NCBI GenBank assembly: GCA_965226915.1
Contig: CBDDEJ010000009.1
Coordinates: 310,001 to 374,000, forward strand
From: Io17-Chloro-G2 sp965226915
GTDB taxonomy: Bacteria; Chloroflexota; Dehalococcoidia; Lucifugimonadales; UBA3495
DNA: 64,000 bases
Direction: 5' to 3'
Shown: positions 25,334-38,152 of the stretch, in pieces
How the letters are laid out: every line of letters starts with the position of its first letter
Numbering within the stretch: the stretch's first letter is position 1
Notes under the pieces: generated by a model
Databases searched by the model: none
The model's input: the letters and a program-made list of their open reading frames with translations, nothing else
What the model was told of the DNA's origin: nothing
Made by a program: the position numbers and the translations under genes

Positions 25334-26493
25334 ATGAAAATCCTCATCCTGAATGAAACTGCTGTTGAAGAACTCCTGCCCATGTCGGCCTGCATCTCGG
25401 TTATGGAAGATGCCCTGGCGGCTTAAGCCAGGGGACAGGCTTTCCAACCCTTGCGCACCATCATCCGTCCGCCCGATTCTAGGGGGTTGATGGGCCTAAT
25501 GCCGGCCACCATCTCCGGTGAGCAAGCGGCAATTGGCTTAAAAGCCGTCTGTGTCTTCCCCGGAAATCCGGCTATCGGCAAAGATGCTCACCAGGGATCG
25601 GTGATGTTGTTCAGCGCTGAAACGGGGGAGCTATTGGCCTTGATGAACGCTTCGGCCATTACAGCTATAAGGACGGCGGCCGTCTCCGGGGTAGCGACGA
25701 AATTGCTGGCGCAAGAGGATGCCGGGGACCTAGAAACTCGGACGGAAACCCCGATTCTCCCCAAGTCGTCATTTTCTTAGCGACGATTATCGATGTAACA
25801 GTGGGTTCTTGAACTGTATTACAGACACTATCATGCCACATAAGACTATAATACGTCTATCTGGCGTAGCGCGAAACCCGGCCAATGGCTTTCCGGCCAG
25901 ACCTCTAGCCATCATCGGGACCGGGGTGCAGGCCCGCAGCCACCTAGCGGCGATGGCGGCGGTGCGCCCCATCAAACGGGTGCGCGTTGCCAGCCGCAGC
26001 CCGGAAAGCGCCGCCCGCTTCGCCGCCGAGATTGAGCCACACTACCCCTTCCCGATTGAAGCCGTCAGCAGCGTCGAGGCAGCCATTCGTGGGGCCAATC
26101 TGATCGTCACCGCCACCACGGCCAAAGAACCGATCACGCAGCGTGACTGGCTTGCGCCGGGCGTACACTTGAACGTAGTCGGCTCAAGCGTCCCGACTAA
26201 CCGCGAAATCGACACCGCGACCATGGCCGCCGCCAGCCTTTGTGGATCAGCGGGAGTCGACGCTGAATGAGGCCGGGGATTATCTGTTTGCCATGCGTGA
26301 GGGGGCGATTGGGCCGGAGAATATTCGGGCCGAGCTGGGCGAAATCTTGGGCGGCGCCAGCCCAGGCCGCACCGCTACCGACGAAATCACGCTGTTCAAG
26401 TCTCTGGGGTTAGCCGTGGAAGATGTTGCTTCGGCAGCGTATCTGTATCAACAGGCTCAGGCGGAAGAGGTTGGCGCCTGGGTTGATTTTTAG
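25334..26493 (+). pseudogene. Ornithine cyclodeaminase/mu-crystallin family, triply disrupted
   Basis: A full-length gene can be followed in three steps. The start MKILILNETAVEELLPM follows AGGAG, then a TAA at codon 34 (ALAA-stop-ARGQAFQPLR) breaks it. MITE-1 at 25734-25904 sits inside a CTAG; removing it and one CTAG restores EDAGDLAIIGTGVQARSHLA, the NAD-binding glycine motif. A frameshift near 26235 separates TMAAASL from FVDQRESTLNEAGDYLFA. The C-terminus (ATDEITLFKSLGLAVEDVA) is otherwise intact. The family includes ornithine cyclodeaminase, alanine dehydrogenase and ketimine reductases. Confidence 0.9.
25734..25904 (+). mobile_element. MITE-1 copy d (171 bp) inside ornithine cyclodeaminase
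   Basis: Bounded by CTAG at 25730-25733 and 25905-25908. The host frame is exactly restored when the element plus one CTAG (175 bp) is removed, which fixes the element borders and the 4-bp duplication. Confidence 0.9.
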
Positions 26494-26866
26494 CATTCAA
26501 TAGACTTCAGCAACATGAGGCGGTCCAGACGTCAGCGACTTCCTTTAGAGAGGTTGCGAGCCCGGTCCCAACCCAGGTAACGACCTTATTTCCTATGTTA
26601 CGGTGACTTCCTCGCCACGGATAGGTGAGTTTTTTCGACTCAGTGCTCTTGCGCCTTTGTTCCTGGATTATTGCCTCTTACATAAATGTAAACAGCACAA
26701 CGTGATCAACATCAGCCCTGGGGCGAGTCGTCAAGACCGAGGTCTACGATGCTATGAAGTGTTCTCCAGGAAGCTCTTCGATGGAGGTCTGATTAGCCCA
26801 AGGGATTTCACAACTCTCACTGAGATTTCTACCCTTATATATTACTAATTCATGGCAGAAGGGAGT
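26494..26866. other. Gene-poor gap, 26494-26866
   Basis: An open frame at 26603-26848 has no recognisable features, uneven composition and no ribosome binding site, so I do not call it a gene. No RNA or repeat is evident. Confidence 0.4.
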
Positions 26867-27295
26867 CTAAGGTTCGATACGCACCGAGTCGCCAATTTTG
26901 ATGGCGCCGCCGTTGATGACCTTGGCCAACATTCCCCTCTGGCCGCCCAGCCCCTCGCGCAGGCCGGGACGGATGGCGTCCATCTTGCCGCAAGCCTCAC
27001 ACTCTCCCACCACCTCCATGGTGGCTTCGTCTCCGACGAAAAACACCTGACCTGCCTTGGCTTGGGTCAGGTCTATGCCTTGGATGGTGATATTCTCTTT
27101 GATCTGGCCGGGTTGCAGCTCCATCCGATCCAGGGTTTCCTTATCCATGAACAAGACCTGGCGGACGTTGTCGGCATTGCAACTCCGGTCTCCCTCCAAA
27201 CCCTTACCCGATAGGGCTGTGGCTTCTTGAACCGGGTCCGAGGGCGTCCCCTTTACTCTTGCTATATGTAGGTTGGTGACGCTGCCTTGTTTCAT
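26867..27295 (-). CDS. MOSC domain protein
   Basis: A 142-residue stand-alone MOSC domain (family of molybdenum-cofactor sulfurase C-termini and YiiM-like proteins). Visible features are the N-terminal GSVTNLHIARVKGTPSDPVQ, the GLEGDRSCNADNVRQVLFMD block and the conserved cysteine in GECEACGKMDAIRPGLREGL. Such proteins bind Moco or move sulfur to metal clusters; the substrate here cannot be told. It is divergent from the enoyl-CoA hydratase gene. Confidence 0.85.
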   Translation of the reverse strand: MKQGSVTNLHIARVKGTPSDPVQEATALSGKGLEGDRSCNADNVRQVLFMDKETLDRMELQPGQIKENITIQGIDLTQAKAGQVFFVGDEATMEVVGECEACGKMDAIRPGLREGLGGQRGMLAKVINGGAIKIGDSVRIEP

Positions 27296-27443
27296 GGCTT
27301 TGGCCTCCGTTGTTGTGCCTGTTTGCCACGTGTGCTAACTTGTGGCGAAACGGGTTTCTAGCTTGTTTTATACTGGGATTATAACGGCTCTGGCGCCGGG
27401 GTGTCATCATTCTCCGGCGGAACTTAAAAGCAGGTGATTTTTC

Positions 27444-28295
27444 ATGGCTTATCAGTTTATAAAGACGGAGATTCGGGATGGGATATTGATACTGACGATG
27501 CATCATCCGCCCACGCGCAACGCCATGGGCGCCGATATGGCGGCTGAGATGCGCCAGGTCTTGGACGTTTTTGACGGGGATCCAGAACAACGGGTGCTTC
27601 TGCTGACAGGCACGGACCCTTCCTTCTGCTCCGGCGCCAACGTGCGGGGCTTCAACCAGAGGATTCAAGACCGGGAAGAGAAAGACGCGGCCGGCCCAGC
27701 TCCTGAGCCTCTGCCCTGGGGACGGATGGAAACCAAATATTCCCGGCGGCGCGACGGCGAGGGAGGCGCGGCGGTGATTCCATTGCGGCTCCATGAGCTG
27801 CAGAAACCGTCCATCGCGGCGGTCAACGGCCATGCCTATGGCGTGGGTATGGGCACCGCCTTGGCCTGCGACATTCGCATCGCCGGAGAGAGCGCCCAGT
27901 TCTCGGAAGCCTTCGTTCGCATGGGGTTGATCCCCGGGGACGGAAGCTGTTGGCAATTGCCCCGGCTGGTCGGCCTTAGCAACACTTTTATGCTGCAATA
28001 TACCGGCGACCGGGTTGACGGAACGGAAGCCCACCGCATGGGATTAGTCAGCAAAGTAGTGCCCGACGACAAGCTACAGGAAACGGCTATGGAGCTGGCC
28101 ACCAGGCTAGCCGGGGGGCCTACCCAATCCCTTTCCATGATCAAGTACCTGATCCACAAGAGCCTGGAGACCAACCTGAAGGAAAGCCTGGATATCTCCC
28201 ACGTGGCCCAGGAGCAAGCCCGCACCACCGAGGACCACAAAGAGGCGGTGCAGGCGTTCTTGGAGAAGAGGAGGCCGGAGTTCAAGGGTCGGTAG
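27444..28295 (+). CDS. Enoyl-CoA hydratase/isomerase family protein
   Basis: The 283-residue crotonase fold has the oxyanion-hole segments TDPSFCSGANVRGF and AAVNGHAYGVGMGTALACD, and the catalytic-region FSEAFVRMGLIPGDGSCWQL. A 30-residue insertion (QRIQDREEKDAAGPAPEPLP) after the first oxyanion loop is longer than usual. It likely acts in fatty-acid or aromatic-acid beta-oxidation. The C-terminus is normal (QAFLEKRRPEFKGR). Confidence 0.9.
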   Translation: MAYQFIKTEIRDGILILTMHHPPTRNAMGADMAAEMRQVLDVFDGDPEQRVLLLTGTDPSFCSGANVRGFNQRIQDREEKDAAGPAPEPLPWGRMETKYSRRRDGEGGAAVIPLRLHELQKPSIAAVNGHAYGVGMGTALACDIRIAGESAQFSEAFVRMGLIPGDGSCWQLPRLVGLSNTFMLQYTGDRVDGTEAHRMGLVSKVVPDDKLQETAMELATRLAGGPTQSLSMIKYLIHKSLETNLKESLDISHVAQEQARTTEDHKEAVQAFLEKRRPEFKGR

Positions 28296-28396
28296 GTTGG
28301 AGGGATTTGGTTGTTATTAGCGATCTACGCGACCTGCAGGTCAAGTAACCGGCCGGCCGGCGCCACGGGAAGTGAACCAGAAAAAGGAGGTAGAAA

Positions 28397-28702
28397 ATGA
28401 AATACATGATACGCGAGACATACACGGCCCAGCGGGGCAAGGTGCCGGAAGATCTGGAACATTTGAAGGTCGTCATCGATTTCATGAAGGCCGGCGGCAT
28501 CACATATCACAAGTTGATGGTAGACCTATCGGGTCCATTGGACACGGTTTACCATGAGTAGGAAGTCGACAGTCTTGACCAATATTTTGCTGGCGAGCGT
28601 GGCCTTTACGATAACCCCGATGCACCCACCCAGAAATTGATTGACGACGTCAATGCCGTGACCGTCTCAGGCAACCGGGAGATATTCGAAGTCCTTATGT
28701 AA
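28397..28702 (+). pseudogene. Small NIPSNAP-like/dimeric alpha-beta barrel protein with amber stop
   Basis: A strong AGGAGG precedes ATG 28397. The frame reads KYMIRETYTAQRGKVPEDLE and continues to 28702 with a single interruption, TAG at 28559-28561 (VYHE-stop-EVDSLDQYFAG). The whole would be 101 residues, with the length and strand pattern of NIPSNAP/ABM-like ferredoxin-fold proteins. The reading frame after the stop is still protein-like (TQKLIDDVNAVTVSGNREIF), so the stop is recent or read through. Confidence 0.6.
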
Positions 28703-28858
28703 AAAGGCCAACCTAGTGTACAGCACTAAGGGGTAGAATCTCCAGACCGTCCCACCGCAGGATAAAGCGTAGGCCAACGTTGGCCCTGAGAGATATCCAA
28801 CAGGATGAGGTCAGCCCGTCTTGCCGCGGCGGGACGGTAAAATAGTCGTGGATACCCC

Positions 28859-28887
28859 TTGACTGTGGAAATAGAGCGTCCTATAAT
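28859..28887 (+). promoter_or_regulatory. Strong promoter of the 23S rRNA gene
   Basis: TTGACT (28859-28864), a 17-bp spacer and TATAAT (28882-28887) make a near-consensus sigma-70 promoter about 225 bp before mature 23S. A hairpin (CAACGGC 28968-28974 with GCCGTTG 28990-28996) lies in the leader. No 16S gene or spacer tRNA comes before it. Confidence 0.8.
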
Positions 28888-29053
28888 GTCTTGACGCACG
28901 AGGGGAAGGTATTTATCTGAGGATGCGAAACATCGTAAGGTAAAGATCATGAACTGGGAAACCTGAGCAACGGCTTAGGGGCAACCTTGGCCGTTGTTTC
29001 TTGTGTGGCACCTTAACAACTGAATAAGAAGCAAATAATCCTGCGATAGAAAA

Positions 29054-29089
29054 AATCGAGCGCGAGCTTGCAATCGAGCGCGAGCTTGC
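29054..29089 (+). repeat. Two tandem 18-bp repeats in the 23S leader
   Basis: AATCGAGCGCGAGCTTGC occurs twice head to tail, just before the processing stem. Each unit contains the self-complementary core GAGCGCGAGCTT in part. Confidence 0.85.
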
Positions 29090-29112
29090 AATAGTTTGAA
29101 GTTCCTAGCGTG

Positions 29113-32610
<3,498 letters not shown>

Positions 32611-32791
32611 ACGCTATGAGCTTCAAACTTTTGGTGGCTGTCAGCATACAGCCGTCAGCTATCAGCAAAATTTCAGGATTTAGCTTTTTGTTCAGTGGTG
32701 AACATCCCCCCATCCCCTTTGGTAAAAGGGGGGCCACGTTTTCCCCGTCGGAAAGGGGGATTAAGGGGGATTTAACCCCGGCCCAAAACAT

Positions 32792-32866
32792 CGCGGGGTG
32801 GAGCAGTGGCAGCTCGTCGGGCTCATAACCCGAAGGTCGTTGGTTCGAGTCCAACCCCCGCTACCA
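32792..32866 (+). tRNA. Initiator tRNA-fMet (CAU)
   Basis: Acceptor CGCGGGG pairs with CCCCGC but the first position is mismatched (C1 against U72), and the anticodon stem has three consecutive G-C pairs (GGG..CCC) around CTCATAA. Both are initiator features. CCA is encoded. Integrase remnants lie beyond its 3' end. Confidence 0.93.
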
Positions 32867-32883
32867 AAATCTAGGCACGAAAA

Positions 32884-32918
32884 GGCCCCGGTTTCCAGAA
32901 ATGGAGCCGGGGCCTTTT
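32884..32918 (+). terminator. Rho-independent terminator after tRNA-fMet
   Basis: GGCCCCGG pairs with CCGGGGCC (32907-32914), with inner pairing TTCCA/TGGA(G), followed by TTTT. It would also serve the convergent integrase frame. Confidence 0.85.
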
Positions 32919-32953
32919 GATTTGACAGCAATTTAGACAGCAACCCAAATGTG

Positions 32954-33438
32954 TTAGGCACGGAGTAGCTGGTCTAAGCCGTTCATTGCCTCGCGTTGCA
33001 TGGTCGGGAGGGCGTGAGAATAGTTATCCATAGTTACGCCAATTTGGCTGTGTCCGAGTAGCTCTTGTACAACTTTCGGCCTCGTGTCCAGACCCAAGAG
33101 AAGTGTGGCAGCTGTGTGTTGCAGGTCGTGGAACCGAATTAGGGGGAAGCCCCGCGTTTTTGAGTAATGGCCCGAATGAGCGACGCCGCAAGTTATCTGG
33201 GTCGATACAATTCCCGATACCATTAGTGAACACGAAATCGGTATCCACCCAGGACTCTCCGGCTTCCACTCGGTCCTTCAATTGGTTCTGCAGCTCGGCC
33301 AGCTTCTTTTCAGCCTCTTTCCTGGTACCTCGGTGGGTCACCCATTGCTGGCGACGTTTCCCGGTGCTGGGATCGCGGCCCAAGTCCAACACTATCGTCC
33401 AGCTGCCTTTGGACCGTTGTTTGATATGACCTCTCATG
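32954..33438 (-). pseudogene. Tyrosine integrase with internal deletion and frameshift
   Basis: The N-terminal arm-binding part is present (MRGHIKQRSKGSWTIVLDLG, RDPSTGKRRQQWVTHRGTRK). It then jumps from EAGESWVDTD directly to FVFTNGIGNCIDPDNLRRRS, so most of the core-binding domain is missing. A frameshift follows, and the catalytic end appears in another frame: IRFHDLQHTAATLLLGLD (H-x-L-x-H type box), ELLGHSQIGVTMDNYSHALP with the tyrosine. It cannot be functional. Its 3' end is 88 bp from tRNA-fMet, indicating an old island integration there. Confidence 0.8.
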
Positions 33439-33735
33439 TTTCCTCCGATTACTAAAGATCTTGAGGCGGATTGAGGCGCTTCCCGTTGGCTCTTGTTTGC
33501 GTCTCGGTATCCCTTCATTCGCATTCTCGATGAACAAGGACTCACGTTGGATGACGAGCCTGAAGGGGGACGGCAGTAAAGTTGATTGGCGCGGGTAGCG
33601 GGGAAGACACTATCGCAACCGCGACAAGTCTGGATCAAAGAACTCTCTCCCAGTTTGAGGGCATGCCACCAGATGACCTCAATCAGTGCAGAGAACCTCA
33701 AGTAAGGCACCAATTTCCCAACTTTAATTTCTGGG
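33439..33735 (-). pseudogene. Zinc-finger protein C-terminal fragment (CGNR-like)
   Basis: The minus-strand frame upstream of the integrase reads IEVIWWHALKLGESSLIQTC, then CRGCDSVFPATRANQLYC. The cysteine pattern resembles the C-terminal zinc finger of CGNR-type proteins. The N-terminus is cut where the IS3 element begins near 33740. It runs in the same frame into the integrase start. Confidence 0.4.
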
Positions 33736-33744
33736 CGTGCCGCC

Positions 33745-34584
33745 ATGGGTATTCCAGTGGTGTTAGCGGCAGCAGAAGACCTGGAGTTGATGGCTCGGAT
33801 GGACCGTCAGTATTTGAAGACGCCCTTCTACGGTTCCAGGAGGATGAAGGCCTGGCTGCTGGCAGAGGGCTACCTAGTGAGCCGAAGCAAGGTTCGAAGG
33901 CTGATGCGGTTGATGGGCCTGGAAGCCATCTATCGGCGTCCCAACACTAGCAAGCCAGCTCCGGGACATCGGGTCTATCCCTACCTGCTGAAGGGAGTGG
34001 ATGTTAATCGGGTCGACCAGGTCTGGGCGGCGGACATTACCTACATTCCCATGGCTCAGGGCTTCCTGTACCTGGTGGCCATCATGGACTGGCACAGCCG
34101 GCATGTGCTGGCCTGGAAGCTCTCCAACACCATGGACACGGACTTCTGTGTGACGGCGTTGGAGGCAGCATTGGGCAAGGGACGGCCGGAGGTCTTTAAC
34201 ACGGACCAGGGGGCACAGTTCACCAGTGATGCCTTTACCCAGACGTTGGAGGAGCGGGGCATTCGGGTCAGCATGGATGGTAAAGGTAGGTACCTGGACA
34301 ACATCTTTGTGGAGCGGTTGTGGCGGAGCATCAAGTATGAGGAGGTGTATCTGAAGGCATACCAGACTGTCGCAGAAGCCCGAGTTGGGATCAACGCTTA
34401 CCTGGAGTTCTACAACCGGCGGAGACCTCACCAGTCTTTGGGCTATCGAACCCCAGCACAGGTGTACCAAAAGGGCCAGGCAGAAAAGAGGGTAGCAGCT
34501 CAAGAACCAGGGCTGACATCGGGCTTGGTGAAACCTAGCGTAGGGGCGGGAGACTCTCTTAATTTAGCCATCAGGCTGTCTTAA
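33745..34584 (+). CDS. IS3-family transposase OrfB
   Basis: The 279-residue product has the HTH_21-like FYGSRRMKAWLLAEGYLVSR, then a full DDE integrase core: WAADITYIPMAQGFLYLVAI (D), VFNTDQGAQFTSDAFTQTLE (D) and DNIFVERLWRSIKYEEVYLK (E), and the final RRRPHQSLGYRTPAQVYQ. OrfA is absent and the start of OrfB looks clipped (no SRSSLYY-like segment), so the element is incomplete on the left. A likely right end lies near 34585-34605 (TTGGGTCCACCTTA). Confidence 0.85.
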   Translation: MGIPVVLAAAEDLELMARMDRQYLKTPFYGSRRMKAWLLAEGYLVSRSKVRRLMRLMGLEAIYRRPNTSKPAPGHRVYPYLLKGVDVNRVDQVWAADITYIPMAQGFLYLVAIMDWHSRHVLAWKLSNTMDTDFCVTALEAALGKGRPEVFNTDQGAQFTSDAFTQTLEERGIRVSMDGKGRYLDNIFVERLWRSIKYEEVYLKAYQTVAEARVGINAYLEFYNRRRPHQSLGYRTPAQVYQKGQAEKRVAAQEPGLTSGLVKPSVGAGDSLNLAIRLS

Positions 34585-34605
34585 TCATTGGGTCCACCTT
34601 AATCG

Positions 34606-34996
34606 ATAGTGGCTTGCTTGATCTGAGTTTCTCTGGAGTTTCTCTGGTATTCCTGATTCATCTTCGCCTCCGTATCAATGCCGCCTGATATCGAGGGGGT
34701 TCCAACAATTTTGCCTACCTGCCTACCAACTAACCCTGTCACTTATTGTCATGAAGGTCACTATTTGTCACAAAAATAATGGTCTCACAGCTGACTCCGT
34801 GAGACGATGCTCCCAGGATGCCAAGACGGTCCCAATTCGGGGACATTTACTTAGTCGCGTCGAAAGACTCCCCGGTGGTTACCATTCCCATCGCCGCGGC
34901 GGATGCTTGGCGCCACCGGCGAGCCCCAAGCATCTGAACCACGTGGGCCGGTGCGGCCGGGCCTCATGAGATACTTTGAATAAAGCCAGGTTAGGT
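34606..34996. other. Gap 34606-34996 with a 14-bp direct repeat
   Basis: No gene is recognisable. GTCACTTATTGTCA (about 34738) and GTCACTATTTGTCA (about 34757) form an imperfect direct repeat, possibly an operator or an element end. Confidence 0.35.
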
Positions 34997-35428
34997 ATGA
35001 ACGACCGTTTAACCGATCCTTATAATTTGCATCGTTTCGTGGACACCCAAGAACCCGTCTTCGATGAGGTGTGTTCCGAACTGAGACACGGACGAAAAAT
35101 GAGTCATTGGATTTGGTTCATTTTCCCCCAGATTGAAGGTTTGGGTTTCAGTCCGGCGTCGTTGAAGTTCGCCATTTCCTCACTAGCAGAGGCCGCGGCC
35201 TATTTACAACACCCGTTGCTTGGACCACGGTTGCTTCTTTGTGTGGAACTGGTCACACACATTTCCGGACGAACAATCCGTCAGGTATTGGGCTCCCCGG
35301 ACGACTTGAAATTTCGGTCTTCGATGACACTGTTCGCCCATGCCACTAGCGAAAATCAAGTGTTTGACGATGCGCTTCAGAAATATTTCGCAGGTCAACA
35401 TGATCCTTTGACATTGGATCGGCTGTGA
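34997..35428 (+). CDS. DUF1810 family protein
   Basis: The 143-residue protein has the family signature DPYNLHRFVDTQEPVFDEV, then LRHGRKMSHWIWFIFPQIEG and YLQHPLLGPRLLLCVEL and DDLKFRSSMTLFAHA. DUF1810 (sometimes named calpastatin-like) is a common bacterial fold of unknown biochemical role. ATG 34997 starts just before conserved sequence; the open frame's earlier GTG/TTG at 34976 is unlikely. It seems intact. Confidence 0.85.
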   Translation: MNDRLTDPYNLHRFVDTQEPVFDEVCSELRHGRKMSHWIWFIFPQIEGLGFSPASLKFAISSLAEAAAYLQHPLLGPRLLLCVELVTHISGRTIRQVLGSPDDLKFRSSMTLFAHATSENQVFDDALQKYFAGQHDPLTLDRL

Positions 35429-35728
35429 TAGGCCTCGGCATTTACGAATCTCTAACGGCGGACGAAGTTGCGAATTATTGAGGCTGGGCCGGCGCATTTT
35501 GCTGACGCTAGGAGATACAAAATGAAGCCGCATTTAGGAGATCGCGTCCAGGCACAGAGATTTTTCTCGGGGTTGATTCGGCATAAGACTGGCGGCTATG
35601 CTGGTAGCCTACGAGAAATAATCGGGGAATTTGGGGCCATAAATACGCCGCCAGGTCATTGATCGGAGCCGTTGTGCTTAAATCAGGAGACCGGAACATT
35701 GAGTCGTCCCGAGAGAAAGGAGGAAGCC

Positions 35729-36300
35729 GTGAAGCTAGATACCGTTGACGACATCCTCGCCGAAGTCAAAGAAATCGCTGAATTCCAAGGCAGAGAACTG
35801 CGGCCCTGGCTGTACCGGGAGATCCTGCTCAACGCCCTGAAGTGCAAGCGGGACGACCTGGACATTTTAGACTTGAAGGTGATCAACCGGGCGGTGGACG
35901 AGTTCCGCTACGCCGCCAGGGTGTTCAAGCCGTACCGTCCGATACGCAAGGTTTCCATCTTCGGGTCGGCGCGGACCCCGGAAGACGATCCCCACTACGA
36001 TCTTGCCGCCCGGTTTGGCCGCCATATGACGGAACAAGGATTCATGGCGATCACCGGCGCGGCCGCGGGCATCATGAAGGCTGGAATCGATGGGGCCGGG
36101 ACGGAAAACAGCTTTGGTGTGAATATCCTTCTCCCGTTTGAAGGGCCGAACGACGTGATGCAGGATGACCCGAAGATGGTCATTTTTCGTTATTTCTTCA
36201 TCCGAAAGTTCCCAGAATTTCTTTCCGGTCCAACAAGAAAAGCGCCGGACGGTTAAACGAGATGATCCTGGAGATCAACCAAATGGGACGGAGCGAATAA
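35729..36300 (+). pseudogene. LOG-family (TIGR00730-like) Rossmann protein, deleted
   Basis: GTG 35729 follows AAAGGAGG. The N-terminal helical part and the first Rossmann strand are intact (KVSIFGSARTPEDDPHYDLA, GFMAITGAAAGIMKAGIDGA, FGVNILLPFEGPNDVM). After VIFRYFFIRK the conserved PGGxGTxxE nucleotide-binding motif should follow. Instead the frame runs KFPEFLSGPTRKAPDG to a stop. A second frame supplies a plausible original C-terminus (GRLNEMILEINQMGRSE, ending 36300). A deletion of several hundred bases with a frameshift explains this. Confidence 0.75.
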
Positions 36301-36320
36301 GGCTATCTTGTTCGGTAACC

Positions 36321-36358
36321 AAAAGCCCCCAGATTATCCAGGGGGCTGGGGCTTTTTG
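36321..36358 (+). terminator. Rho-independent terminator
   Basis: AGCCCCC pairs with GGGGGCT around AGATTATCCA, followed by GGGGCTTTTT. Confidence 0.8.
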
Positions 36359-36395
36359 TTATATTAGGCTTAAATCTAGTAATGAGAGGACAAAC

Positions 36396-36746
36396 ATGGA
36401 CGAAATCATCGAATTGGAAAACAAGCGCGTCGAGGCCATGATTAAGGGGGACGTTCAGGCACTTGAAAAGATCCTAGCCGATGACTTGATCTACACCCAC
36501 ACCACAGCCAGGATCGATACCAAATCCTCGTTCATAGAAGCAATTTCCTCAGGCCGCTCCAAGTACCGGTCTGTGGAGCGTAAGGACGTGAACGTCCGTC
36601 AATTCGGGGATTCCGCAGTGGTCACCGGCCACGCCAAGTTCCACGTCGGCGACAACACATTCGAGGCCAGGTTCATCGATGTATACGCCAAACGGGATGG
36701 TGCTTGGCAAATGGTGGCGTGGCAGTCGACCAGGCTTCCGGATTAG
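36396..36746 (+). CDS. NTF2-like/DUF4440 domain protein
   Basis: A 116-residue single-domain protein of the SnoaL/NTF2 fold: EIIELENKRVEAMIKGDVQA, LEKILADDLIYTHTTARIDT, AVVTGHAKFHVGDNTFEARF, WQMVAWQSTRLP. Members are small enzymes or binding proteins and the sequence does not show which. GAGAGGA precedes ATG 36396; the frame further upstream is not coding. Confidence 0.85.
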   Translation: MDEIIELENKRVEAMIKGDVQALEKILADDLIYTHTTARIDTKSSFIEAISSGRSKYRSVERKDVNVRQFGDSAVVTGHAKFHVGDNTFEARFIDVYAKRDGAWQMVAWQSTRLPD

Positions 36747-36846
36747 TTCCGGACAGGTTAGCCATACTCAGGCAGGGTGGTCCGGCGTGTTTTAAGGCAA
36801 CACCGCGTGGTGGCATCGGCTAACAGTTGCTCGAGGTGTGAACCAA

Positions 36847-37047
36847 ATGGAGCCGTTGAGCCGGATGGATCAGGTCATGCGCAGCGGCGCGGTGGTGTGG
36901 GCTTGCTTGCTGACCCTATTAGTGTTGGTCGGCGCGATCTTATCCTCCACATTTGGCTAAAGCGCCGGCGTAATGACCTTTTGGGTGGCCTGCGCCGGGG
37001 CGATGGGAATGAGCGGCCTTTGGTTGCTGAAGCGTTATTTTGGGTGA
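36847..37047 (+). pseudogene. Small two-helix membrane protein with internal stop
   Basis: The frame MEPLSRMDQVMRSGAVVWAC continues as a hydrophobic helix (LLTLLVLVGAILSSTFG) to TAA at 36958. The same frame then gives MTFWVACAGAMGMSGLWLLK, another helix, ending at TGA 37047. It is either one gene with a nonsense change or two very small proteins. No family recognised. Confidence 0.4.
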
Positions 37048-37279
37048 CGTCACCGTGGGATGCTCCAGGGATGTGATGATCCACCCCATCCTTACCTGTA
37101 GTCTTGACCATGGCCTGTAGTCGCCAGGTCTTGCCCAGAATCTGAACCGAAGGTGGTTCTTGTGTTTCACCGGCTGGTTCCCTGCTGCGTCTAACTTCCG
37201 CAGCGCAATTCCCCCGGCGCCACAGACCGGCCAGTGGTTGAAGCTCAGGCGTGTCCCGGGCCCTCTGCCATCTGATAAC

Positions 37280-38080
37280 ATGCTGGTCATGCCTGTTGAC
37301 CTGAAAGAAAAAGTGGCCATCGTGACCGGCGGTAGCCGGGGCATCGGCAAAGCCATCTCCCTGGGGTTGGCCGCTGAAGGCGTTAGCGTTGTGGTGGCCG
37401 CCCGGTCCGAGTCCCCGCGCCCCGGCCTGCCCGGCACCATCCACGCCACTGTTGAAGAGATTCAGGAGTTGGGTGGAACAGCCTTAGCAGTGGCATGCAA
37501 TGTTCGCGAAGAAGCAAGCATCCTGGCCATGGTGGAACGGACCATAGATGCGTTTGGGCGCGTTGACGTGATGATCAACAACGCTGGGATAGGCAGCTAC
37601 CGCTCTTTGTTGGAATCCAGCGTCAAAGAATGGGACTTGGTTATGGATATCGACCTGAGGGCTCCGTTCATATGCTGCCAGGCCGTTGTCCCCCATATGA
37701 TAAAACAGTGCGGCGGCAGCATCATCAATGTATCGTCCTACGCCGCGAGCAACATCTTCTCTTCAACGCAATCGGCGGACGACGGAGGCCAAGTGTTGAT
37801 TGGCCAAGCCTATGGTACGGCCAAGGCGGGACTGGAGCGGTTCACCTGGGGATTGGCGGCGGAATTGGGCCAGTACAACATCGCGGTCAATGCCCTGAAG
37901 CCTTTGGGGCCAGTTCTGACCGAGGGGTTCCAAGCCCAACGGCCCGACGCCGATTTCTCCACCTGGCCCACCCCGCAAGCCATGGCCAAAGCCGCGGTGT
38001 TTCTCGCAAAACAAGACGCCCGTGGCCTAAGCGGCGCGATTGTCACGGACGAAGAGATCGTCAAGCGGCTGGGGTTGTAG
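37280..38080 (+). CDS. SDR family NAD(P)-dependent oxidoreductase
   Basis: The 266-residue short-chain dehydrogenase has the cofactor motif VTGGSRGIGKAISLGL, NNAGIGSYRSLLES, the catalytic serine in IINVSSYAAS and YGTAKAGLERFTW with Tyr-x-x-x-Lys. A 15-residue insertion (NIFSSTQSADDGGQVLIGQA) lies between Ser and Tyr. The start could be ATG 37280 or 37289. The substrate is unknown. Confidence 0.9.
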   Translation: MLVMPVDLKEKVAIVTGGSRGIGKAISLGLAAEGVSVVVAARSESPRPGLPGTIHATVEEIQELGGTALAVACNVREEASILAMVERTIDAFGRVDVMINNAGIGSYRSLLESSVKEWDLVMDIDLRAPFICCQAVVPHMIKQCGGSIINVSSYAASNIFSSTQSADDGGQVLIGQAYGTAKAGLERFTWGLAAELGQYNIAVNALKPLGPVLTEGFQAQRPDADFSTWPTPQAMAKAAVFLAKQDARGLSGAIVTDEEIVKRLGL

Positions 38081-38152
38081 CTCAGGGATTACACCCGCGG
38101 GGGATTCGCAGAACGTTAATTCCCAGCTACGCTTCAGGCCCGGCATCCACGC

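Noticed and set aside
26603..26848. 81-residue frame before the MOSC gene
   Set aside because: No ribosome binding site, no recognisable features and irregular composition.
27204..28034. 276-residue minus-strand frame over the enoyl-CoA hydratase
   Set aside because: It is a shadow of the crotonase gene: that gene has clear motifs, this frame has none.
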